DNA of 11,246 nucleotides, taken from contig JAADHX010000345.1 in the NCBI GenBank assembly GCA_013151655.1, forward strand, positions 1-11,246, read 5' to 3'. Origin of the DNA: Actinomycetota bacterium (GTDB lineage: Bacteria > Actinomycetota > Acidimicrobiia > Acidimicrobiales > Poriferisodalaceae). Both the position numbers and the translations under genes were made by a program. Below the pieces are notes generated by a model. It did not search any database, was not told where the DNA came from, and saw nothing but the letters and a program-made list of their open reading frames with translations. Of this stretch, positions 1 to 5,763 are shown in pieces; position 1 is the stretch's first letter, and every line of letters starts with the position of its first letter.

Positions 1-2017
1 GGCCCGTCGTTGCAGCCAAAGACACGAGCGACACATCGGCAACAGGCAAGACCTCGGTCATTCCGTACGGTGTGTGGGCCTCAGCGTTAGGAACAAGCGC
101 CTGGGCTTGGGCAAACAGTGCTGGGTTCACGGGTGCACCCGCGCTCAAGAGCAGTCGCACGCCGCCAAGCGCTTCACGATGGATCTTGGTGAGGTCAGCA
201 CGAGTAGCGACTACGTTCGCCAGTGCCGCTGGCGAAGCGAATACCAGGGTGGCGTCGACCGCGGCTACGGCCTCGGCCAGAGCAGGCGCGGTGAGGGTTG
301 CCGGTTTGGTGATGTCCATGTCGGGTACGACCGACGTAATGCCGAGAGCTGGCCCATACAGGGCAAACGGCGCAAAGGCTGCGACCAGCGAGTCGGTTGC
401 CTCGATCTTGTAGATGCTAGCGAGTAAGTCGCGTTGGGCCTCGAGCTGGCGATGTTCGTAAAGCACACCCTTTGAAGGTCCGGTTGAGCCCGAGGTGAAA
501 CCTAGGAGGGCCAAGTTCGCACCGTCGGCAGCGGGTTGGTCGGCGCTGATCGAAACGTCTGAGCCACGGCCTGGTGACCGACCACCGGCACAGATCGCGT
601 CGATCTCGTCGGTCGAAATGCGCCTTCCAGGCCAACCAAGCACCTTCGCCGCGGCTAGTGCCTTCGGTATCGCGATCAGATGATCAGGGTTAGCCGAGCG
701 AATGGCTCTGGTCATGTTGGCCGGGCCGAGCGCCGAGTCGATTACCACCGCGACCACCCCAGCTCGCCAACACCCATACAGCGCGGTGTTCAGATCTACG
801 CCAGGCGGGATCATCAGCGCGACCCTGCTCCCCCGCTGGATTCCAAAACCGGACAGGCCGGCGCCGAACTCGCTAACTCGAAGGCAAAGCCCACCGAAGG
901 TGATGTGACGAGTAGAACCAGAGAGTTCGAGAACCGCTACTTTAAGTGGTTCTGCTTCGCATAGCGCCAACCACATTGGTCGACCGGTTGATTCGTTCGC
1001 CTCGCCCTCGCTGCTCGCGTGAACCAGCGGAGTCGGCTGTGGATGTGGCTGATCTTCGGCGGTGAAGCAACGGTGACCAACCCAGTCGAAGATCGCACCA
1101 GCGACATCGGCTTCTTCTTGCACAAAGTGGTGGGCTCCGGCGAAGCGATGTACATCGGCGTGAGGTAAACGCTGCTCGAAATCGTGCAGGTATAGATCAG
1201 AAAACACCGGGTCGTTAGGGCCCCAGAACAGCGCAACTGGTACCGACGACAAGTCGCCAAGTCCGGCCGCGATGCTGTCGAGGGTGCTGGCTGTTGGGTG
1301 GTCTGGTTCGAGCGGGATGTCGGCCACGAAGTCGGCGATGGCGTGACGACGGTCGGCGCTGCGGTATGGCGCCAGGTAACCGTCGCGCACCGCTTGTGTA
1401 GGGCGGGGCCGACACATATCGACCGCACCGCGAATGAACGCAGTCGACGACACGGTCACGGGCTTCAGCATCGGTCGGCTTCTGGCGGCCCGAATGAGTG
1501 AAGGAGCCCTAGAATCCGCCGGTTGGTGGACTGCGGTGTTGGTCAGAACGACGCCAGCCAAAGTTCGATCGGATCGAGCGTTCCACTTCAGGGCCCAGCC
1601 GAGCGAAACCGGACCGCCCCAATCGTGTGCCACCGTGACAACGGGGCCACTCAGCTCAAGTCGTTCGGTAAGCCTGACGAGGTCTTCAACCCGATCGGCC
1701 AGACGTCGCGGCCGGCCGGTGCGCTCTGAGAAGCCCATGTCGAGCTGATCGACGGCAATAACTCGCAGATCGTCGGGCGCTGCGACCAAAACCGAGCGCC
1801 ACAGGAACGACCACGATGGGTTGCCGTGAACACACAACAGCGTCAGGCGCGGTTGTACATCGGGCCGTTGCGCATAGCTGTCGAGGAGGTGCCATTCGAC
1901 GTCTTGACCGGAGTGATCGGTGGCCGCAACGAGGCGCGACCAGGCCGGGTCGAGGCCATCTACGGACTTAGGTGGAAGTTGAGCAGGGAGTTTGGCCCGC
2001 GCTCTTCCAGCCGTCAC
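1..2017 (-). CDS. oleBC: OleBC fusion: beta-lactone decarboxylase / beta-lactone synthetase (C-terminus off left edge)
   Basis: The minus frame is open without a stop for 672 codons from GTG 2017 to the window edge. Residues ~20-315 are an alpha/beta hydrolase of the haloalkane-dehalogenase type. It shows the oxyanion/tryptophan motif HGNPSWSFLWR (64-74), the nucleophile motif HDWGG with Asp132, a likely acid Asp269 (GPNDP) and catalytic His297 (AHHF). Residues ~345-672 are an AMP-forming ligase with the P-loop FTSGSTGPSKG (507-517) and YGMTE (651-655). This order is that of OleBC fusions. In this family OleC turns a beta-hydroxy acid into a beta-lactone using ATP, and OleB removes CO2 to give a cis-olefin. 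About 200 residues of the ligase C-terminal domain, including the catalytic lysine, should lie outside the window. The GTG start overlaps the oleA stop (GTGA) and no clear Shine-Dalgarno is visible, so translation is probably coupled to oleA. The linker (~315-345) is rich in Pro, Ser and Glu. Function is known for the family and inferred here. Confidence 0.9.
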   Translation of the reverse strand, partial: MTAGRARAKLPAQLPPKSVDGLDPAWSRLVAATDHSGQDVEWHLLDSYAQRPDVQPRLTLLCVHGNPSWSFLWRSVLVAAPDDLRVIAVDQLDMGFSERTGRPRRLADRVEDLVRLTERLELSGPVVTVAHDWGGPVSLGWALKWNARSDRTLAGVVLTNTAVHQPADSRAPSLIRAARSRPMLKPVTVSSTAFIRGAVDMCRPRPTQAVRDGYLAPYRSADRRHAIADFVADIPLEPDHPTASTLDSIAAGLGDLSSVPVALFWGPNDPVFSDLYLHDFEQRLPHADVHRFAGAHHFVQEEADVAGAIFDWVGHRCFTAEDQPHPQPTPLVHASSEGEANESTGRPMWLALCEAEPLKVAVLELSGSTRHITFGGLCLRVSEFGAGLSGFGIQRGSRVALMIPPGVDLNTALYGCWRAGVVAVVIDSALGPANMTRAIRSANPDHLIAIPKALAAAKVLGWPGRRISTDEIDAICAGGRSPGRGSDVSISADQPAADGANLALLGFTSGSTGPSKGVLYEHRQLEAQRDLLASIYKIEATDSLVAAFAPFALYGPALGITSVVPDMDITKPATLTAPALAEAVAAVDATLVFASPAALANVVATRADLTKIHREALGGVRLLLSAGAPVNPALFAQAQALVPNAEAHTPYGMTEVLPVADVSLVSLAATTG

Positions 2018-3033
2018 CAGACCAGTTCGAGGAGACCAGCGTTCAGCCCAGATCCGATTCCGAGACAGAGCACCCGATCGCCGACGCTTAGCTGGTCGGC
2101 CGACAATGCGAGAGTAAACGGAACAGCTGCGGGGCCCATATTTCCGAAACGCGGAAACGTCATCGGCACCCTGGCCGGGTCGATTCCGAGAACCTCGATC
2201 ATGGCTTCGGTGTGAACCTTCGATACCTGGTGCAAGACGTAAAGGTCCATGTCTCGCCACTCGTCTTTGTTGGCATCGTCCCAAGCCAGTTTCGCCAGCG
2301 ATGTTCCGGCGTCAAGCAGGGCCCGGGTGTCTGTTTTCATGCTCTGTAGCGAGCCAACACAAAGCTCGTGGTACTCCGTAGCGGCGCGGAACAAACCCCT
2401 AACGACCTGGTGGCTTCCGGGATTTTGGCTGTGGCGACCCACCAGAGCGGCTGCGGAACCCGATCCGAGAGTCAGCGAAGCGAAGTTCTCGACCAGATCG
2501 TCGAACGTGGTGCCCGGTTCGTTGAGCCGGCTGATGGTGTTGTCGTGTATCTCGCGGGTGCCTTCGCCGTCGACCACGAGCACATAGTCGACTTGTCCGG
2601 TTTCGATCATGGCGCCGGCGAGGTGTATCGCGTTGACGAAACCAAGACACGCATTGCCAAGGTCGTAGTTCATGCAGGTACTCGGCAGACCAAGCGCGTT
2701 ATGCACCGTGACCGCGCTTGAAGGTTCGAGCCGCTCACGACAGACCGAGGTGTCGATGATCAGACCGATCTGCGAACGATCGATGCCAGAGTCGATGATT
2801 GCTCTTTCGCCTGCCAATGCTGCGGCGTCCATGAACGACACCCCAGCGGGCCACGAACGTCGCTGTTCGATGCCAGCTAAGGCTGACAAGACCCCAGCGT
2901 GAGCACTGGTGCGCTGATAGAACGGCGACAATCGCTCGTCCATTGCTTCTGAGGTAACTACCTCGGGTGCCTCGCATGCAGACACAGCGACGATGGCAAT
3001 ATCGTCGAATGCGAAGTTGGCATTACCGCTCAT
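2014..3033 (-). CDS. oleA: OleA-type thiolase-fold condensing enzyme (acyl-CoA + acyl-CoA head-to-head condensation)
   Basis: 339 residues, full length for the family. This is a ketoacyl-synthase III-like fold with nucleophile Cys129 in GNACLGF, His268 in VLHQVS and Asn298 in FGNMGPAA. Glu103 in CRERLEP fits the position of the glutamate that OleA uses to activate the second acyl chain. OleA enzymes condense two long-chain acyl-CoAs non-decarboxylatively to a beta-keto acid. That function, rather than fatty-acid-initiation FabH, is supported by the overlapping oleBC gene immediately downstream. The ATG at 3033 is chosen because GGAG lies four bases upstream on the minus strand and the protein begins close to the first beta-strand. 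A 12-bp palindrome sits 25 bp upstream of the start. The preceding CoA-transferase gene ends 94 bp upstream, so co-transcription is possible, but a separate promoter cannot be excluded. Confidence 0.9.
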   Translation of the reverse strand: MSGNANFAFDDIAIVAVSACEAPEVVTSEAMDERLSPFYQRTSAHAGVLSALAGIEQRRSWPAGVSFMDAAALAGERAIIDSGIDRSQIGLIIDTSVCRERLEPSSAVTVHNALGLPSTCMNYDLGNACLGFVNAIHLAGAMIETGQVDYVLVVDGEGTREIHDNTISRLNEPGTTFDDLVENFASLTLGSGSAAALVGRHSQNPGSHQVVRGLFRAATEYHELCVGSLQSMKTDTRALLDAGTSLAKLAWDDANKDEWRDMDLYVLHQVSKVHTEAMIEVLGIDPARVPMTFPRFGNMGPAAVPFTLALSADQLSVGDRVLCLGIGSGLNAGLLELVW

Positions 3034-3057
3034 TGCGCTCCATGGGTGGCTGCGTAA

Positions 3058-3069
3058 TCTGTCGACAGA
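3058..3069. promoter_or_regulatory. 12-bp perfect palindrome upstream of oleA, candidate operator
   Basis: TCTGTCGACAGA reads the same on both strands and lies 25 bp upstream of the oleA start, within the 94-bp spacer after the CoA-transferase gene. An overlapping short inverted repeat (AGACC at 3067-3071, GGTCT at 3078-3082, 6-base loop) adjoins it. It could be a repressor site for the ole genes or a weak intergenic hairpin. The sequence alone does not decide which, and no convincing -35/-10 pair is visible. Confidence 0.3.
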
Positions 3070-3127
3070 CCGTATCGGGTCTAGAGCCCCCCGGCTTGCA
3101 CTCGCGCTCTGTTCCTGTTCTTAGCTA

Positions 3128-4351
3128 CTAACTTGCACCGTCTGAGGCCGTTTCGAGTGCACCCCGATCGGTCATTGCCGCCACCTGTTCTGGCGTCTTG
3201 TCAGCCAGTTCGACGAACACAGACTCGTTGTGTTCGCCCCGCGCTGGGGGTGGCCCACTTGAACCGATCTCATGTTGTGATGATCGGTACGGCACCCTGG
3301 CATGTCGTAGTCCGACGATTGATTCGGCGACAAGCCCTCGCTGCTTAGCCCATGAGGTCTCAGCCAGATCGGTGAGGTTTCTCACCAACCCGATCGCGAG
3401 GCCGTAAGGGTCGACGATCTCGTGCAGCGACTCAAAGTCAGGGATCGTAAGGGCCCATTGGAGGATGATCTCGTCGACTTCGGCGCGGTTGTTGAGACGG
3501 TCGGCATGGCGACGGAACCGATCGTCGGTTTTTAGCTCGGGGCGTCCCATGGCGCCTAGCCAGTCCTTGAATGTGTTGGCTGGGTTGCCTTGAGTTGTGG
3601 CCATCGATCCATCGCCGAGAGTCAAGACAAGACACGCAGAGCCGCCGTAGAAGGCCGCACCGGTTTGACCTGACAGTTCTGGCCCGGTGAATTCGTTGGA
3701 ATAGACAGAAGCCTCGGCCAACGAAATGTCGAGGTGAGCACCTTTGCCCGTCCGTTCCCCGTCGAAAAGTGCCGACGAGATCGCCATCGACGCCAAGTAC
3801 GCGGCCTGAATGTCGGCATGGGAATGAGGCTCGGGGCGAACTTCGGTGGCCGACAACCTGGCGCTGCTGGCCAGTAGGCCTGACTCGCCGTGAACCACCG
3901 GAGCAAAGCACCGCCGGTTGGCCCATTCGCCCTGCTGGCCGTATCCGCTTATTGAGCAGTAGACCAACCCTGGGTTGCGCCGAAGTACATCTTGGGCGCC
4001 GAGCCCGAATCGAGCCAGCACCCCTGGCCGGAAGTTCTCGATAACAACGTCGGCGCCCTCGACCATGGTCATAACCGCCGCCGCCGCTTCAGGATCGCCT
4101 AGATCGACGCTGACGCCCCGTTTACCGGCGTTGAAATGGGTGAAATAGGCGCTGAATCCGCCCACTAGAGGCGGCGCAGCCCTGGTCATGTCGGGGCTCA
4201 ACGGTTCGACCTTGATGACGTCGGCGCCTTGATCGGCCAACAGCCGGCCACACAGCGGACCCGCAATGACCCTAGTGAAGTCGATGACTCTGATTCCGCT
4301 CAACGGTCCGGTTGCGTCGTTGGAAGTCTTGGAACTCAGTTCTGATACCAC
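3128..4351 (-). CDS. CaiB/BaiF family (class III) CoA-transferase or acyl-CoA racemase
   Basis: 407 residues, normal for the family. The N-terminal CoA-binding part is typical: GIRVIDFTRVIAGP (19-32), the nearby ADVIKVEP (43-50), and VIENFRPG (103-110), followed by CSISGYGQ (132-139). Asp180 in SHADIQAAY aligns by eye with the catalytic aspartate of formyl-CoA transferase and the active-site aspartate of alpha-methylacyl-CoA racemase. Members move CoA between carboxylic acids or racemise 2-methylacyl-CoAs, and the substrate cannot be read from sequence. The start is GTG 4351, with no obvious Shine-Dalgarno. GATACT lies six bases upstream of it on the minus strand and could be a -10 box for a leaderless message, but the match is poor. 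TTG at codon 17 is an alternative start. It is the first gene of the same-strand run leading into oleA-oleBC, so it may act on acyl-CoA substrates or products of that pathway. That role is inference. Confidence 0.85.
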   Translation of the reverse strand: MVSELSSKTSNDATGPLSGIRVIDFTRVIAGPLCGRLLADQGADVIKVEPLSPDMTRAAPPLVGGFSAYFTHFNAGKRGVSVDLGDPEAAAAVMTMVEGADVVIENFRPGVLARFGLGAQDVLRRNPGLVYCSISGYGQQGEWANRRCFAPVVHGESGLLASSARLSATEVRPEPHSHADIQAAYLASMAISSALFDGERTGKGAHLDISLAEASVYSNEFTGPELSGQTGAAFYGGSACLVLTLGDGSMATTQGNPANTFKDWLGAMGRPELKTDDRFRRHADRLNNRAEVDEIILQWALTIPDFESLHEIVDPYGLAIGLVRNLTDLAETSWAKQRGLVAESIVGLRHARVPYRSSQHEIGSSGPPPARGEHNESVFVELADKTPEQVAAMTDRGALETASDGAS

Positions 4352-4425
4352 CGGTCCAGTATCGCCGAACGTGGTCTAGTAGGAGAAGTCCGCCGAGTGT
4401 CCCACCGTCCGTCGAGACTCACGAC

Positions 4426-4774
4426 ATGATGCGCATCAGATACCTCGACCTCCGCTCTACTCTCACCACCCTTCTCGACAACCGAAGTCCGATGACCACC
4501 GCTCAACTTGTCGACGCCCTAGAGGCGCGAGGGTTGTCGGTCTGCTCCGAGGACGAACGCCCCGGAAAGGTGATCTCGGATGCGGTGGGGTCGAGTCCGC
4601 CGCGTCGGCCGCGGGACCTACGCGGTCTCTTACATTCCGCGGACAACACGGCAACGCTTCCACAAACGAGCCGCCCGTGTCGCTGCTGAAGCTCGGACCC
4701 TGAGACAAGCACCGCACCGTGCCCAGTTAGAGGCTGCGGCCATCGAGTACATCGCATCGAGAAGCGAGAAGTAG
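4426..4774 (+). pseudogene. Small winged-helix-like protein gene, frameshifted
   Basis: The first frame, from ATG 4426 (or ATG 4429), encodes MMRIRYLDLRSTL and continues through TAQLVDALEARGL to GKVISDA, then degenerates into Arg/Pro-rich noise ending at 4689. The second frame takes over near 4583 with RWGRVRRVGRGTYAVSYIPR and runs to a stop at 4774 after a basic, helical tail. Together they resemble small actinobacterial proteins with a helix-turn-helix half (the LVDALEARGL region) and a wing strand (RGRVRRVGRGTY). In my memory of such proteins the two parts are joined by a SDALRW..VRRGRV segment, so several codons plus a frame-changing number of bases appear lost between about 4579 and 4591. 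No Shine-Dalgarno is visible. It could be DNA-binding when intact. The family is unnamed to me, and the frameshift is better supported than the function. A sequencing error is less likely because codons also seem to be missing. Confidence 0.6.
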
Positions 4775-4782
4775 TTGCAAAC

Positions 4783-4808
4783 ACGACTCCCGAGCCTTCG
4801 GCTGTCGT
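4783..4808 (+). terminator. Imperfect hairpin after the broken small gene
   Basis: ACGAC (4783-4787) pairs with GTCGT (4804-4808), and AGCC (4793-4796) pairs with GGCT (4800-4803) around a TTC loop. Five unpaired bases lie on the left arm. It starts nine bases after the stop at 4774. There is no T-run, so intrinsic terminator function is only a possibility. Confidence 0.25.
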
Positions 4809-4831
4809 CCGCCAGTCGTAAGGGACCGGGT

Positions 4832-4856
4832 CTTTTGCCCACCTTGTAGCGACAAG
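4832..4856 (-). repeat. Repeat copy 1 (inverted relative to copies 2 and 3)
   Basis: 25 bp that are the exact reverse complement of copy 3 at 5708-5732. On the plus strand it reads CTTTTGCCCACC and then the hairpin core CTTGTAGCGACAAG, a 5-bp stem with a 4-base loop that extends to 6 bp (CCTTGT/ACAAGG) in this copy. With copy 3 it bounds a 901-bp interval and could be one terminal inverted repeat of a small mobile element. Confidence 0.75.
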
Positions 4857-5194
4857 GGGATTCGCTTGCCGATCAGGATCGGGACCAATCGGAAATGGGG
4901 CCACTCAAAACCGGAATTGCGCTGATACACGATCCAAGCTGCCGCCATGGGCGCGACAACACTCTCCGACTTTCAGTGAACCCACGACGCTCGGAAGTGT
5001 GCCAACGCCACCACGGCCGCAAAGACCAGACCCGAACGGCGGGTAACTTCCACACGCCTGATGTGCGTTCGGAATGAAGAACGGCACCGCGGCCGACGTA
5101 CACATAGCCAGCAGAGGCAGTTAACCGGCGAGTTAGCCGCACATTGGAGCGCCATACGGACTCGACTCGAACAAATCCGGGCCACGGCCTCTCC
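4857..5194. other. Gene-free interval between repeat copies 1 and 2
   Basis: No convincing coding frame. Open frames on both strands overlap each other, have no family motifs and are rich in Arg, Ser, Trp and Cys, as expected of non-coding G+C-rich DNA. It contains a 6-2-6 palindrome (CCGATC-AG-GATCGG, 4869-4882), followed by GGAAATGGGGCCACTC at 4891-4906. That second string vaguely recalls the repeated ends of IS21-like elements, but no transposase gene is present. I see no tRNA or other structured RNA. It is best described as decayed or structural DNA inside the repeat-bounded insert. Confidence 0.5.
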
Positions 5195-5217
5195 TTTGTC
5201 GCTACAAGGTGGCCAAG
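5195..5217 (+). repeat. Repeat copy 2 (direct orientation with copy 3)
   Basis: It shares the uninterrupted 17-mer TTGTCGCTACAAGGTGG (5196-5212) with copy 3 and, inverted, with copy 1, then diverges to CCAAG where the others have GCAAAAG. The TTGT/ACAA hairpin core is intact. It lies 51 bp beyond the stop of the membrane protein gene. Copies 2 and 3 are therefore direct repeats around that gene, while copies 1 and 2 are inverted around the gene-free interval. Confidence 0.7.
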
Positions 5218-5250
5218 CCTGGTAGCTGGGATGCTTGATCATCAGCCAGG
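5218..5250 (-). terminator. Bulged hairpin downstream of the membrane protein gene
   Basis: The right arm CATCAGCCAGG (5240-5250) pairs throughout with CCTGG (5218-5222), CTG (5226-5228) and ATG (5231-5233), with bulges TAG and GG only on the left arm and a 6-base loop. It lies 18 bases past the stop of the minus-strand membrane gene and abuts repeat copy 2. It could terminate that transcript. It lacks a T-run. Confidence 0.3.
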
Positions 5251-5268
5251 GATGGACTCCCAAGAGGC

Positions 5269-5655
5269 TTAGGGATCCGACTCGGCGAGTCTCTGAGCAA
5301 TGTGAACGTGCCCGATTAGCGCCGCGGTTGGATACGCAACGAGTCCCCAATCGTCGTCGAAGGCCCATATCCAGAATGCCGCCACCGCATGAGCGGATGC
5401 CAGCACACAGACCATGACAAGCACTAGGCGAACCCGTATTGGCGGGACTGTGCAAACCCGAACGCCGGCCGGCCCAAACAGCGCGGCTAACAAAGCCGCG
5501 TACACACCGCACACAATCGCGATTACGCCTAGCGGGGTGTGACGCGGGCCACCATCGAAGGCCGCCGATGCGAATAGCGCGCCAGGAACCGAAAACAATG
5601 CCACCACCAATACGGCTACGGCTGTCAACCGGGACATCGTCCGCACAAGAAACAC
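5269..5655 (-). CDS. Small four-helix integral membrane protein, function unknown
   Basis: 128 residues from GTG 5655. The internal ATG at 5637 (codon 7) is an equally plausible start, and neither has a visible Shine-Dalgarno. Four hydrophobic stretches can be read, at about 9-31, 41-62, 74-98 and 103-120. A short Arg-containing loop (VRVCTVPPIRVR) separates helices 2 and 3, and an acidic loop (FDDDWG) lies before helix 4. There is no cleavable signal or catalytic motif. I do not recognise the family. The hydrophobic pattern and absence of interruption argue for a real gene. It stands alone between direct copies of the short repeat and is divergent from the FAD oxidoreductase gene. This position suggests it is the passenger of a repeat-bounded insert rather than part of either neighbouring pathway. 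No function can be assigned. Confidence 0.6.
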   Translation of the reverse strand: MFLVRTMSRLTAVAVLVVALFSVPGALFASAAFDGGPRHTPLGVIAIVCGVYAALLAALFGPAGVRVCTVPPIRVRLVLVMVCVLASAHAVAAFWIWAFDDDWGLVAYPTAALIGHVHIAQRLAESDP

Positions 5656-5707
5656 GTTAGTCGTGATCCGCTTCCCTGCAATGCGACGTCAGCGACACCA
5701 ACGAACG

Positions 5708-5732
5708 CTTGTCGCTACAAGGTGGGCAAAAG
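5708..5732 (+). repeat. Repeat copy 3 (perfect inverted partner of copy 1)
   Basis: 25 bp beginning CTTGTCGCTACAAGGTGG and ending GCAAAAG, perfectly complementary to copy 1. It ends 31 bp upstream of the oxidoreductase start codon and would lie in that gene's promoter or leader region. Outside the outer copies a 7-mer, GGGACCG, occurs in the same orientation at 4822-4828 and 5742-5748. It does not abut the repeats symmetrically, so it is not a clean target duplication. Confidence 0.75.
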
Positions 5733-5751
5733 GGTGTGCCCGGGACCGCCT

Positions 5752-5755
5752 AGGA
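5752..5755 (+). promoter_or_regulatory. Shine-Dalgarno AGGA for the FAD oxidoreductase
   Basis: AGGA, eight bases before ATG 5764. It is one of few clear ribosome sites in the window and decides this start over GTG 5722, which lies inside the repeat. Confidence 0.6.
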
Positions 5756-5763
5756 TTGGGCAA

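Larger units (their letters stand above)
4832..5732. mobile_element. Candidate small element bounded by 25-bp perfect inverted repeats
   Basis: The 901-bp interval is framed by perfect 25-bp inverted repeats and contains a third, internal copy. It carries one small membrane protein gene and no transposase or recombinase, so if mobile it would be non-autonomous. Flanking coding regions belong to unrelated pathways, and the gene on its left side is broken. No convincing target-site duplication is visible. Alternatives are a dispersed hairpin repeat family of REP type, or two or more nested insertions. Confidence 0.4.

Noticed and set aside
937..1428. 163-codon minus-strand open frame
   Set aside because: It lies wholly inside the oleBC frame, which has clear family motifs, and its own sequence shows none.
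4503..4904. 133-codon minus-strand open frame over the broken small gene
   Set aside because: It runs through repeat copy 1 and opposite the two protein-like plus frames; its composition is that of a shadow frame.
5195..5273. Integron attC site
   Set aside because: A bulged stem-loop is present, but no GTTRRRY/RYYYAAC end pairs and no integrase gene are seen.
4973..5512. 179-codon minus-strand open frame
   Set aside because: It overlaps the membrane protein gene in another frame, crosses repeat copy 2 and is Arg/Cys-rich without family features.
4832..5732. CRISPR array
   Set aside because: Only three repeat copies, in mixed orientation and at unequal distances of several hundred bases; no cas genes.
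4822..5748. GGGACCG 7-mer as target-site duplication of the repeat-bounded element
   Set aside because: The copies are 3 and 9 bases away from the inverted repeats instead of abutting them, and a 7-mer match of this composition can arise by chance.
5722..5763. GTG-initiated N-terminal extension of the FAD oxidoreductase
   Set aside because: It starts inside the repeat, and an ATG with a proper AGGA site follows at 5764, close to the first FAD-binding strand.
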